A DNA stretch of 64,000 nt from Bagarius yarrelli (taxonomy: Eukaryota > Chordata > Actinopteri > Siluriformes > Sisoridae), in NCBI GenBank assembly GCA_005784505.1, contig VCAZ01000042.1, forward strand, positions 2,510,406-2,574,405, written 5' to 3'. Under the pieces are notes generated by a model. The model saw only the letters and a program-made list of their open reading frames with translations, had not been told where the DNA came from and made no database searches. Positions 50,101 to 60,100 of the stretch are shown piece after piece. Position numbers and translations under genes: made by a program. Within the stretch, counting starts at the first letter, position 1. Each line of letters opens with the position of its first letter.

Positions 50101-53100
50101 ATCAGAGTAAAACTGTCACAGCTATACAGTTGAATTAGAATTTTTACTCCCACAATGGCTGACAGAGGAGGAGAAATTAACTTGGTCTCAGACATACTTA
50201 AAAATCTGTTTTCAAGGCAGACTTTTGCAAAAGAAAGACGATAACTGGCTTGTCTCAGTCTGGGAAAGAGTTTCCAGACCAGTTCCGGCGAATGGTAACG
50301 CTGACTTACAGCCTTTAAATGTCTGATATATTTTATTTATATCTTTAATGTTTTTGTGATGTTATGAGAGAAATATTGATTCTGAACTGTTCCAGATGTT
50401 GTAGGTGGTACAGTTGTGGTTGTAGTGTAGAGGTTTGGAGTTGTGTGTTAACGGGTTTATGCTTTAATAAAAATGGTTTTATGGTTTTTATCACGCCGTG
50501 TTACATTGTGTGTTTGTTTAGTATTGATGGTTTCTATAATTGCGATGTGATAGTGGGGGTATTAGGAGGTGTATCAGTCGGGTAAATCCACACTGAAGGC
50601 CCAGGTACCAAATGCCCGCTACTGGTAAATAAAATAATAAAAATGATCTTTATATGTTTAAGACAAACGATTAAAAAACGTTTTAAATAAAAAAAAATTA
50701 GCTGCTAAACTACAGAGTCAGTGTTTGGTCTGCGCTTGTTGTTATTTATTTCTTTAGCTGTTCAAAGACTGTTCCAGATCCGGACAGTCACAGTACAGCC
50801 TGCAGATTAGGAGACTACAGATTCAGATTTTGGTCGCATTTAATTTTTGGTTCTTTGAGGTAAACAGACAGCATCATTATCTCCTGAAACTCTGAGTGAT
50901 CAGTGATTTACACTTCTGCCTGGAGAACACACAGTTTGTCTTCCTAATAGAAAACGTAATGGTGGCACATTTCTGTTATTTATACCTCTCTTTTTTTCCT
51001 GCAGGATAAAGTGCGCACCGAGAGCTACCGGGATTTTATATACGGCAACTCGGATTTGTTCAAGGACAAGGTGTGTGATGATTCGGTCTTTTTCTTTGTT
51101 CGTGTTAGCATAAAGGTGTGCTCTAGAGGGGGATGGGGCTTTGGGGGCGGAGTCTCAATGACCGTCACTGAGTTAACGTTTTATTATAACAAACTACAGC
51201 ATTTTACATTCCCAGTGAACGAGTGCAAAGAACTGATAACAGGAAGTGTTCACACACACACACACACGCGCACACACACACACACACGCAGTCAGTGTAA
51301 TGCACAGGAGCTCATATAGAGCCCATTTATTACTCTGACAAGCTGTAGATCGCTTTTAAACAGCCGCTGTTAAAAACCGATATGGCGGCAGGACTGAGTC
51401 GAGGAACAGCGCTGCTGTCTTATCTGATGTATCAGAGGTCAAAGGTCATCCTCTGAGCGTCTGCCAGAGCAGCGAGGCAGCGTGAGTTCTGTCAGTGGGA
51501 TTACACAGAAACAAGGACAATATGAGTTTTAAAATAATCACAAATCGATAGTGTAAAAACAAAATGAGATGCAATGAGTGTGTATTGATACTACATTACA
51601 CACTAATTAGAGTGTGAAGCCGTCCCAGACACCCCAGAACCCCTACAACCTCATAACATCTACAGTCTGTTTAATAAATTTGTACATATATTGATGTCAA
51701 CGAAAAGAAAAATTAAGTTTAGACCTGATGGGTAACGTGGGCTAAAATCAGTCCCATATTACAATAGATGATGTGTACCACGAGCGATGGTGGAAACCTT
51801 TTCATGTGACAAATTTCATGACACTTATTTTCCACTGTTGGTGGAGCTGTATAAAAATATCGATACAGATAATTATCGCGATATTTTAATCTCTACCATT
51901 GATATATTTATATTATGTCTTAAACTGATTTACCTTCATGTTAATATTTAATTAAAACCCTCAGTATGTGTCAAACGGCTTTCTTCTCCACTGGCACTGA
52001 CACATATGGCCATTGTCCCAGAAACATAGCGGAAAAAATAAGCACACTTTTGGATTGTATTTGTTGTATTTTAAGCTATTTGTTTTTCTTTTTTAATTAA
52101 AATTATTGCAATATATATCATGACTCACCTCTAGGTGGTGCTAGACGTGGGCTGTGGTACAGGAATTCTGTCCATGTTTGCTGCTCGTTCTGGGGCCAAG
52201 AAGGTCATCGGTGTTGATCAATCAGATATCATCTACTATGCCATGGACATTGTCAGGTAAGGCGTCTGTCTGTCTGTCTGTGTAGGAAGTAACCACCCCT
52301 GTTACTAATGGGGGTGGGACAAAAATAGATTATGAATCTGAATCGATTTTGATTCTGAATAAATTCTCAAAACTTATAAATCAATTCTGAATTTAAATTA
52401 GATCGTGACAGTGCGGGTCTGCGCGTGCGCAAGCAAGAAACGGATAAATAATTAGCACTGTTAGACGCTAAGTACCTATTCAGTCCATTTCGCTTAATTC
52501 GGACAAATCTGGACAAATTAATGCCCGTGACATCAAATTTAAAGTCTACTACGTGACAACACTTTGGATTTTGTGAGGACAAAGGTGTCGTTTATAGGAG
52601 CCAGATTTTGTGCAAAAACAAGACTAACATTGAGAAACATCTCATGCGATTCCTCTCAGAGCTGGAGAAACAAGCTTCTGTTGCAAGGAACAAAGCTTTC
52701 ACCGGTGAAGTGAATCACTCGGTCGGTGGCAGTTTTATTGCCATGGATTTGTGCCGGTTCTCTGTGGTGGATAACACATGGTTTTACACACCGTTACAGG
52801 TGCTTTAGCAGAGGTGCAGTGTGTCCTTACAGCGTTATTTAAGTGTTCTTTATAATCGTTCTAATAATCTGACGTTTCCATGTTTCATTCAGAGCTTCAG
52901 TTCATCCTGAACACTGAACATTTACAAAACCGAATCATCTTTTTTTAAGATGGATGATGATGTCATACAAAATTTCCAACTATAAACAAAAAGCATAGAA
53001 ACTCCAATTCTGGTTAAAATGTAAAGAAGTAAACATGTAATTACACAGCAGAAGAATTAGAAAAAAGTGTAGATTGAGAATCGTTTTGGAATCGGATTGT

Positions 53101-53371
53101 GAATCCCAGAATCGGAATTGGATCATAAAGTACTTAAAGATTCCCACCACCAGTTACTAGTCATTATATATAAAGTAATAGATTAGTGTAGTACACAACA
53201 TTTCCAAAGAAACAGGACAGCCAGCAGTTCAATCAATCTACACACCCACCTATTTCACTCTACGCTGCTCCTCCCCAGCACCTACACACACTGCAGGTGA
53301 TTCGTAATAGTGTTCTGCCAAGTGTGTAAACTTGTTCAGGTCGTGACGCTGTGTGTATTGCGTTGATGGCC

Positions 53372-53406
<35 letters not shown>

Positions 53407-56118
53407 ATCATGGCTGTTATTATTTTATATGCTGGAAAGAGTGAAGTTTAATTTTACACGCCATTGGGTCATTGTGTGGCCGGCGGTGTGCCTGTGTTTG
53501 AGAGTGGTGCGGACTGTACAGATCAACATTCCTTCCTCAAACACACCACAAACTGAGAAAAACAGTAAAAAATACGGAGGAGATACCAGAGGAGAATAAA
53601 TAATATACACAGAGACACAAATAGAGGGAATCCTCTGTTACCTTCTCTGCTCCATCACAGAAGAGGGAGAGAAAAGAAAGATGAAGACTTGGTAACTAGT
53701 GAGATGTAATAGTTCAGTGCTCAGGGTGTTGGACTGCTAATCAGAAGAATATGGGTTGAAAGATAGCTGCCACTGCTGGGCACGTAAGCAAGGCCCTTAA
53801 CCCTCAACTGCTAGGGTAAATGAAAAAGTCGCTCTGGATAAGGATGTATGCCAGATGCCAGAAATGTAAATGTTATGGCTGAATTTACTCTCAAATGTAT
53901 ACAGGTAAAATCTGCTAACAGCATTGAGGGTCTGTTTGCCCTTTCCCCAGTTCCTCATAACATTTATACCAAATTTGTGCCGTTTAACAGGCGCCCTCAT
54001 ATAAAAAGACTTCCCTTTATATTATTTATAAAGTAACTGTACAGTTAAGAGTTGAGGGTGTTGCTGAAATGCCCAGAGGTGGCAGGTTTATGGTCCTGAG
54101 ATTTCAACTTAAAACTCTCTGTGACTAGTCCAATATTCTAATAACAATGTTTTCACTTTCCTGTAGCTCAAAGAGACCTACATTATATTTTATCTAGGTC
54201 CCCCTGTGCTGTTTAAATAGCTTCACTTGCTAAAGCATGGACCTGTGAGGGTATGCAAGCAGCAGATACAAAGCCTCCATCCATTGCCAGATTTACCTGC
54301 TTCCAAGACATGAATGATTTAGACTTCTGTCGGTTTGTTTTTTGTGTATTAAAAGGGTTCCGTCAATTCCCAATCAGTTCTGCCTGTGTAAATGGTTTTA
54401 TTGTATATAATATAATGCTACCTGGCTTTGTCATCAGTGATGGGGGTTTTCAACATCCTGGGCATCCTCACCCAGGCAACCCAACCAAGGATGATCAGGC
54501 CCTGGCTCATGTCCAAGTAGAGTATTTGTTCACTCCTCCTTATCGGCAGCCACCCGCAAGCCATGTGATGTTCTTGATGGCTTCACAGCTTCGTAGCTCT
54601 TTTAGGGCCACAAAGTGTCTACAGCTTGCTTTGATGATTTCACATCCAGCACTTCATCTTCCGGCTCTGGTGCTTCTCTGTCAGATGCGTATACTTCTCC
54701 CTCTTTTTTCATAGACCTCTTCATTTTGCTTCCTTTTAAGAAACCTGTCTGACCTGCCTGAATGGAATACTATGAGTTCGACAGAGAGTTGAAAATTTCA
54801 CCCGCATCCCTAGATTGATCTTTAGCCGCCAGTTCCTTGCGAGGATTCTGCCTCCTTGACAAAAGCAGTGATATCTTTCAGTAAAGGTTGTTGCTTGCTG
54901 TAAATGAATACTGTACAGGACTGCATCTACTCATGTCTGTAACACCTGATCATGGTACCAACTAAAAAAAGGTTAAATGGTCTGGGAAGGACATAGGACT
55001 GGATCTGGAGGCTTGGCCATTTACAGCTCGCACTAGATTTCCTTAGATTTCCATGCTTCCCATCTGATCCACACACCAAGTTGCTATGGCATACTGCTGG
55101 CACAAACTAGTCTTTTTTACAAATCTGTATAAATCAGCTAATTTCTCTTGTACCGTATGTCTTAATTGTATTACACTCCTAGAGTGTTGTCCAGCCCTGG
55201 CCATCAAGATGCCGTTGTCAAGGTTTGTCTCTTCTAGTCTCCTGCACTGGTAATTACAAACATAAACTGGAAAGATGAACTGGAGCTTCCCTTGGTTGTT
55301 GTATAAGATGGTGCTGCTGAGGCTTTGCAGCAGGAACAACAACCTAAAGTAGAGGCAGTTGATCTCTCAGAATCGCTTGACAATACTAAGCAGTGGAACA
55401 TAAAAGTGTGTGTTATTGACAATCACAACTGTAATCTGGTCATAAAATGAACAGATCAACATTTTATTGTTGTTAGGATGAGATTTGACTCAAAATATGC
55501 TTAGGGCTTATTAAAAAAGTAGGGATTTTTAATGGTTGTTGCGTCGATTGATTTTGAACTTTATCAAGGTTTGTGATTTGGTATTATGACTGGTTTATAC
55601 TTTAAATATACATTTCTGGTATTTTTTAGTTGCCTTCATCCATAGCAAATTACATTATCCAACTGAGTAGTTGAGGGTAAAGGGTCTTGCTCAGGTTGCT
55701 CTGATTGGCAGTCCAACACCTTAACCACTCAGCTACCACTTCCCTAATTTATTGTTTGACTAGCACTCTAAATTCTTATTCTGTCAAACCCTTTCCAATT
55801 TTCAGTCTATAATTAGAAACACTCCATCTTCCACCACTTGCTTTAATCTCTTTTTTGTTGCATCGTTCTACCCACAACGCTTATTGCGGAGTAACTTGCA
55901 TGTCCAAAAGGAAAAAAACAAGGTGTCGAGCTCCAGTCTTTCTCTCTTTCGCATTTTGGCTTTCACTTCCTCTCTCCCTTGAGTCTATTGTCTGCCCTAG
56001 GTGCCATTGTCCTGTAGTAATGAGATTACAGTGTTTTCTCCACCCTATCTTACCGGGGGGAGTGCGGCTTTCTGGAGTGTGTGATAGTGTTAGGATAAAG
56101 ATCAGCTGGAACAGAAAT

Positions 56119-56177
<59 letters not shown>

Positions 56178-59100
56178 TGCTCGCTCACTCACACACACGG
56201 CCTTAAATAATGCCCCCGTCCTTGCTAACATTAGCTGTCATTATAATAGAGTGTGTAGGGAGATTGATGCACATTCTTAAGGGATCATCATTACAGCTTA
56301 ACACACGTAGGTGGAGGGCTGGCAAAGGTCACAGGAGGTGTCTTTGTTGTATTACGGTGTGTGTGTAATTGGAATAAATTAGCTCTGTCTATGTTGGACT
56401 GAGCTAAATGGCTGCAATTAACACATTTTCTCAACGGATGGATTTACAGGACCATTGACGTTTTTCCAGCATGTTTGTTTTTCTGTTGCTTTTTAATGCC
56501 TTTTATTCCGTGTCTGAGAAATGCCAAAGAAAATAACAGCTCCAAAAACAAAACAACAATTTAGACAAACCCGTACAGGTACAGTTGTTACCGCTGATTG
56601 GACGAGACATCTGTCACTCAAAATATACAGGAAGTACAGCAGACTGCTGCAGTAGAAAGTGGATTTGTGTGTGTCTGAATGTGTAACAATATGTTGTCCA
56701 GACTGTTGATTAAAATATGACGTTCTGCCAAATGTCCGCAGTTTATGTGTAGTTTCACAGAAAGACACTGCAGAAATCTACCAATCCAGTGTCAACAGAT
56801 GTTAAAGTTATAATCATTGGCTAAATATGCATAGCTATAATATGCATTTTATTCACAGTAAGATACACAATGTTCTACTTCCTTTACATCTTGAGTAGCA
56901 GATGTCGCATACTTTACATATCTTTACCGTATTTTCCTAAATGTCGTTGTGTTTTCTAAAACATGAAAGTGGTGGCTTAGTTTTTAAGGTGTTGGACCGG
57001 AAATTGATTGCCAGCACCACCAAATCACCACTGCTGGACCCCTGAGCAAGGCTCTTAACCCCCAATTGCTCAGTTGTATAAAAGGGATAAATGTCGCTCT
57101 GAATGAGGACATCTGCCAAATGCTGTAAATGTGTTTTCGAATTTACTTTGTTTTGCACTTCTTGGTCACTGTACTTTTAGATCACCAGGAGACTCGAGCA
57201 AAAACTGCTGGAATTGTGTTTATATTGAGAGTTCTTTTCTTTTAATGGTGAAAGGTGTGTTTACAGGTATATTTATAGGTGTGGTAAGCTGTAAGCTAAT
57301 AAAATTCAGCTTCCATACGTTAGGTTAATAAGTTCAAAAGATTAGTACATGCGAAGTTAGGATGGCTTTGAAGAGGATTAAAAGAGGAAAGGCGGTTGGT
57401 ACTGATGAAATATCAGTGGAGGTGTGGAAATGTCTAAAAGAAGCAGCAGTGGAATTTCTTACTAGATTGTTTAACAGGATTTTAGAGAGTGAGAAGATGC
57501 CTGAGGAATGGAGGAGGAGTGTAATGGTGCCTATCTTTTAAGAACAGGGATGATGTGCAGACTTGCAAAAACTACAGACGCATAAAGTTGATGAGTCATA
57601 CATGAAGGTATGGGGAAAGAGTAGTGGAAGCTAGATTAAGGAGGGTAGTAGATATTTGAGAGCAGCCAGTATGGCTTTATAGTCAGAAAGAGCACTACAA
57701 ATGCAATCTTTGCTCTGAGAATACTGATGGAGAAATACAGAGATGGTCGTAGGGAGCTGCATTGTGTTTTTGTAGACCTGGAGAAAGCATATGACAGGGT
57801 AACAAGAGAAGTGCTGTAGTATTGTATGAGACAGTTAGGAATAGCAGAGAAGTATGTCAGGGTGGTGCAGGATATGTATGAGAGGAGCAGGACAGTGGTG
57901 AGGTTACAGTAGGTCAGACAGAGGAGTTCAATGTGGAGGTGGGACTACATCAGGGATCAGCTCTGAGCCCCTTCTTTTTTGCTGTGGTGATGGATCGTTT
58001 GACAAACGATCTGCAAACATCATCTTTGGACGATGATGTTTGCAGATGACATTGTGATCTGTAGTGAGAGAAGGGAGCAGGTGGAGGAAAACCTGGAGAG
58101 GTGGGAAGAGGAATGAAAGTCAGTCGTAGCAAGACAGAGTACATATGTTTGAATGAAAGAGAGGGAAGTGGAACAGTGAGATTACAGGGTAAAGAGGTAA
58201 AAAAGGTATAGGAGTTTAAGTACTTGGGGTCGACAGTCCAGAGCAATGGAGAATGTGTAAAAGAGGTAAAGAAGCGAGTACAAGCAGATTGGAATGGGTG
58301 GGTGAGACCAGCTATGAAGTATGGTTTAGAGACAGTGGTGAGACCAGCTATGAAGTATGGTTTAGAGACAGTGGTGAGACCAGCTATGATGTATGGTTTA
58401 GAGACAGTGGTGAGACCAGCTATGATGTATGGTTTCGAGACAGTGGCACTGAGGAAGAGATCGGTGGCAAAGCTGAAGGTAGCAGAGCTATAGATATTGA
58501 GGTTTTATTTGGGAATGACGATGTTGGACAAGATTAGGAACAAGTTCATCAGGGGGACGGCTCATGTTAGAGGTTTTGGGGAGAAAGTCAGGGAAACCAG
58601 GTTAGGGTGGTTTGGACATGTACAGAGAAGGGACAGTGAATATATTTGTAGAAGGATGTTAGAAATAAAGCTACCAGGCAGAAGGCAAAGAGGAAGACCA
58701 AAGAGGAGGTATATGGATGCGATAAACGAGGACATGAAGTTAGTGGGTGTGAGTGAAGAGGATGTAGAGTTTAGGGTTAAGTGGGCACAGATGATTCCCT
58801 GTGGCGACCCCTAAAAGGGAACAGCCGAAAGGAGAAGAAGAAGATTATTTGCTAAGAAAGTGAATAAGTAAGAAACCCAAAATAAAATGCTAAATAGAAG
58901 CAAAATAAAAAGCAGCACAAATGAAACATCTACGGACACAAATGGTTGAGTCTATCATTAAGTCTATTTGGAGTAAGTTTGGAGCAAGTTTGGAGCATGT
59001 GGGAATATTTTATATCAAACAAACCAAAGCAGCAAAAATGATTAAGACTATTTCTGCCACGTTTTGCTTTGGGTGGGGAGCAACTTCACGTAGGTCGTAT

Positions 59101-60100
59101 TAAACTCTCTAACATTTTTAATGACAAGAAGTGTTTTAAATGTAAAAGGTGAAATATTTAAATCCTAGATTTACTGCTGACTGTGCGTTAATTACGATCT
59201 GATTTTATGCATATCAAACTTTTTTAATTGTTTTTACATTTTGTGTAATCGGGGAAACAGACACTGTCTCTATATTGTTGATCGGAAGATCAGGGTTCAA
59301 CCCTTAACACTGTCAATCTGCCACTGTTGAGCCCTTTAACCTTTTTTGTTCCTGGCATGTGGTAAAATGGCTGATCCTTCTCTTTGACACCAGCTTATAC
59401 AAAGAATCAAATTTCAGCATGATGTAATGTACGAGAGGGATGCCACTATCAGCCAACCTATCTTAGTGTTTAGTTGGGGTGAGATTGTAAATTCTAGTGA
59501 CTGCAATGTCTTCATTTATCTAAGTAACTGCTTTATCCATGTCATTGTGACCTGATTCTGCAAACACTCAGCGTACAGGAGCAATTCAGGAATAAACACA
59601 GATTTATCTTACACAGTTCATCTGCATTCATGGTTTTTGGGATTAAATTTAAGGAACCTGGAGGAGCATTATTTAAAACATGGATGGATCATGTGATCTC
59701 CACACAGACAGTACTGACAGCTCAGACTGAAACACAAAACCTGGAGGATGCTAGTCGGCAACGCTACAGAATACAAAATCATCATCGTTGCCCTGATGGG
59801 GAAACCTGTAGTTAAACCCTTCTTATTTTGGAGTTGACCACTTCTATCAGTCTAAAATGTAATGTAAGGTGAATTAATTAACTTGCTTGTCATTTAAAAG
59901 ACAAGTGGTTTTAAATCATGTCACTGAAAAAGAGTCAACATTTGGTTCCTAATTCCACATTTATAAGTTGTCTCATGTGATTTGGTTTGTCGATTGCCAG
60001 AGCAAATCATCTCGAGGACACAATCACGCTGATCAAAGGCCGAATAGAGGAAGTGGAGCTTCCAGTGGAGAAAGTGGACATCATTATTTCAGAGTGGATG
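38610..60100 (+). CDS. PRMT3: PRMT3, protein arginine methyltransferase 3 (5' ten coding exons; 3' end outside window)
   Basis: Exons: 38610-38625, 39880-40006, 42140-42222, 44608-44657, 44780-44885, 45232-45346, 48437-48575, 51005-51070, 52135-52256 and 60001-60100. All introns are GT-AG and in phase, giving 308 residues; human PRMT3 has 531 and the equivalent point is near residue 331. Type I PRMTs make asymmetric dimethylarginine with S-adenosylmethionine; PRMT3 is cytosolic and its known substrate is ribosomal protein RPS2. Seen: acidic N-terminus, C2H2 zinc finger (C43, C46, H59, H64), Ala/Leu/Glu helix at 145-170, YFSSYGHYSIH (197-207), VLDVGCGTG (236-244) and SEWM (305-308) with the first of the two catalytic glutamates. 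The second lies in the next exon, not in this window. The linker before the coiled coil is about 15 residues shorter than in human. Confidence 0.96.
39028..39342 (+). repeat. V-SINE-like element in PRMT3 intron 1
   Basis: tRNA-like head GTGGCTTAGTGATTAGCAC, B-box-like CGGTTTAATACCC, the conserved middle 'gtggagtttgcatgttctt' and a tail with 'gactggcgacctgtccagg'. This layout is that of the vertebrate V-SINE superfamily. Confidence 0.75.
39880..40006 (+). CDS. PRMT3: PRMT3 exon 2: acidic tail and first half of zinc finger
   Basis: Residues 6-47: DELPELSDSEDEEQWEE matches the mammalian acidic N-terminus, then CLFC gives the first two zinc ligands. Acceptor ATCAAAG is weak in pyrimidines but is the only one in phase. 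Donor GTAGAA. Confidence 0.93.
40195..40265. repeat. (TA)n microsatellite, PRMT3 intron 2
   Basis: About 70 bp of pure AT/TA. A second similar array lies at 44118-44175 in intron 3. Confidence 0.95.
40641..41660 (+). mobile_element. Non-autonomous hAT-type transposon, copy 2 (PRMT3 intron 2)
   Basis: Shares 'gtgcatttggtac', the 'acatctggaacagttcagaatcaa' type segment and 'ctcctccgtcagccattgtggg' with copies 1 and 3, and ends GCATGCCACTG. The first ten or so bases of the left end are degraded. No transposase. Confidence 0.75.
41690..42075. repeat. Degenerate TTGATTCATAT-type tandem repeat, PRMT3 intron 2
   Basis: Imperfect units such as TTGACTCAT and TTCATATTGA. Related patches lie at 40085-40175, 43625-43750, 44030-44110 and 44185-44225. 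The complementary orientation appears at 47100-47640. Confidence 0.6.
42140..42222 (+). CDS. PRMT3: PRMT3 exon 3: second half of zinc finger
   Basis: Residues 48-75 with ETLRHCQADH supplying H59 and H64 (spacing C-x2-C-x12-H-x4-H). Acceptor GGTGCAG, donor GTGAGT. The zinc finger is needed for substrate recognition in mammalian PRMT3. Confidence 0.95.
42415..43430 (+). mobile_element. Tc1-like transposon with broken transposase, PRMT3 intron 3
   Basis: Left end 'gaaaaagtattcatcccc' is a typical Tc1 terminal sequence. Inside, about 42930-43095 reads VKHGAGSIMLWECFSLAGKG and KMDGAKYRAILEE, the well-known Tc1 transposase segment, with stops and frameshifts around it. The right part ('gaatacaaatgcacaccac') is the usual Tc1 right shoulder, but the right terminal repeat is lost. 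Confidence 0.85.
43750..44035 (+). repeat. hAT-like non-autonomous fragment, PRMT3 intron 3
   Basis: Flanked by 'gggaatcgttaccatctgattccgattc' and 'gattcaggaatcg'-type ends. The middle ('gcagaagaa...tgtgtaa', inverse) matches 52980-53150. Confidence 0.55.
44608..44657 (+). CDS. PRMT3: PRMT3 exon 4
   Basis: A 50-base exon, residues 76-92, DDYGYIKMINYIRTT, matching human FYGYIKLINFIR. Acceptor TCTCCAG, donor GTAAGA. Confidence 0.95.
44780..44885 (+). CDS. PRMT3: PRMT3 exon 5
   Basis: Residues 93-127, including PW-x8-KPALPDDALLQM, corresponding to the human PWEKEEYLKPVLEDDLLLQF segment. Acceptor GATGTAG, donor GTACAG. Confidence 0.93.
45232..45346 (+). CDS. PRMT3: PRMT3 exon 6: coiled-coil linker
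   Basis: Residues 128-165, with the helix WVQRVTHAEENLSRALEDL. Shorter than human here. Acceptor TACACAG; donor GTCAGA chosen because it restores frame with exon 7 (LQKLK-TFAHD). Confidence 0.92.
45451..46602. mobile_element. Non-autonomous DNA transposon, PRMT3 intron 6
   Basis: Left end TAGGGCCGAGCGATTTAGG and right end 'gattaatcgtccagccct' are inverted repeats of the kind found in hAT non-autonomous elements. The interior is about 1.1 kb without a transposase frame. Confidence 0.65.
47100..47640. repeat. Degenerate 'GAGTCAGGATTAATCAATAT' tandem repeat, PRMT3 intron 6
   Basis: About 540 bp of imperfect units around AATGAGTCAGGATTAAT, the complementary orientation of the TTGATTCATAT units in introns 2 and 3. 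Confidence 0.75.
48437..48575 (+). CDS. PRMT3: PRMT3 exon 7: PRMT signature
   Basis: Residues 166-212, with EDEDEAYFSSYGHYSIHKEML, the YF-x-x-Y...H-x-x-M signature at the start of the PRMT catalytic core. The acceptor follows a (TG)n run (GTGTGTAG). Donor GTAACA. Confidence 0.95.
48576..49131 (+). other. PRMT3 intron 7, proximal part
   Basis: Short CA-rich runs at about 48578-48605, 48700-48735 and 48873-48893. No named repeat otherwise. Confidence 0.5.
49132..49678 (+). repeat. Two SINE family 1 copies, PRMT3 intron 7
   Basis: One at about 49137-49235 ('ggactgctaattggcag', GGTTCAAATTCC, 'actgggcccc') and one at about 49528-49675 ('aaggcccttaaccctcaac', 'atctgccaaatgcc'). The latter abuts the hAT copy. 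Confidence 0.65.
49679..50624 (-). mobile_element. Non-autonomous hAT-type transposon, copy 3, inverted (PRMT3 intron 7)
   Basis: Starts CAGTGGTGTGCAGTCC and ends 'aatgcccgctactg'. Minus-strand reading aligns over most of its length with copy 2 in intron 2. Flanking 8-mers CTAAATAT and GTAAATAA agree at six of eight positions. Confidence 0.75.
51005..51070 (+). CDS. PRMT3: PRMT3 exon 8
   Basis: 22 codons, residues 213-234, DKVRTESYRDFIYGN through FKDK. Acceptor CCTGCAG, donor GTGTGT. Confidence 0.96.
51071..52134 (+). other. PRMT3 intron 8
   Basis: (CA)n at about 51252-51290; otherwise nothing recognised. Confidence 0.5.
52135..52256 (+). CDS. PRMT3: PRMT3 exon 9: SAM-binding motif I
   Basis: Residues 235-274, with VVLDVGCGTGILSMFAA (motif I) and VIGVDQSDI, where the acidic residue after the second strand contacts the SAM ribose in this family. 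Acceptor CCTCTAG, donor GTAAGG. Confidence 0.97.
52320..53155 (+). mobile_element. hAT (ZBED-type) transposon remnant, PRMT3 intron 9
   Basis: At 52608-52808 the frame holds 'NIEKHLMRF' and 'GGSFIAMDLCRFSVVDNTWF'. These resemble the zinc finger end and the conserved 'kFIalDl.PfSVVdn' region of ZBED/hAT transposases, with the sequence between them lost. The right shoulder (52980-53150) matches 43750-44035 inverted. Confidence 0.6.
53700..53872 (+). repeat. SINE family 1, PRMT3 intron 9
   Basis: 'gtgttggactgctaatcagaag', 'aaggcccttaaccctcaac' and 'gtcgctctggataagg'. The head is degraded. Confidence 0.75.
54250..55440 (-). other. Coding-like degenerate block of unknown origin, PRMT3 intron 9
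   Basis: On the minus strand several pieces look like eroded protein sequence: about 54900-54480 in shifting frames with charged stretches, and an open 99-codon frame at 55342-55043. No family recognised. Possibly an old transposase or processed gene copy. Confidence 0.35.
55628..55745 (-). repeat. SINE family 1, minus strand, PRMT3 intron 9
   Basis: 'ttgagggtaaagggtcttgctcagg' and 'ccaacaccttaaccactcagctacc' are the inverted SINE head and body. Confidence 0.75.
56120..56175. repeat. (CT)n microsatellite
   Basis: About 55 bp of TC repeats in PRMT3 intron 9. Confidence 0.95.
56967..57130 (+). repeat. SINE family 1, nearly full length, PRMT3 intron 9
   Basis: Head 'gtggtggcttagttttta', body 'ctgagcaaggctcttaacc' and tail 'ctgccaaatgctgtaaatg'. 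The B-box region has a deletion. Confidence 0.8.
57357..58845 (+). mobile_element. RTE-like LINE, sense orientation, PRMT3 intron 9
   Basis: Pieces of a non-LTR reverse transcriptase in order: 'GKAVGTDEISVEVW', 'PEEWRRSVMVPIF' then a stop, 'VDLEKAYDR' (motif A), 'HQGSALSPFFFAVVMD', FADD at 58039-58050, 'YLGSTVQSNGE', four 36-bp repeat units (about 58300-58445) and the terminal frame 58497-58814 with WFGHVQRRDSEYICRRML and GRRQRGRPKRRYMDA. Several frameshifts and stops make it inactive. The 3' end is near 58845. Confidence 0.85.
58300..58445 (+). repeat. 36-bp minisatellite, four units, inside the sense LINE
   Basis: The same VVRPAM(M/K)YGLET-encoding unit as at 35.3-38.1 kb but in only four copies, in frame with the surrounding reverse transcriptase. 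Confidence 0.9.
60001..60100 (+). CDS. PRMT3: PRMT3 exon 10: first half of the double-E loop
   Basis: Residues 275-308, HLEDTITLIKGRIEEVELP and VDIIISEWM; E306 is the first catalytic glutamate. Acceptor TTGCCAG, donor GTGAGT. The 7.7 kb intron before it is filled with mobile DNA. Confidence 0.96.

Noticed and set aside
59630..59815. 61-codon frame before PRMT3 exon 10 as an extra exon
   Set aside because: No in-phase splice sites and no similarity to PRMT3; exons 9 and 10 already join perfectly.
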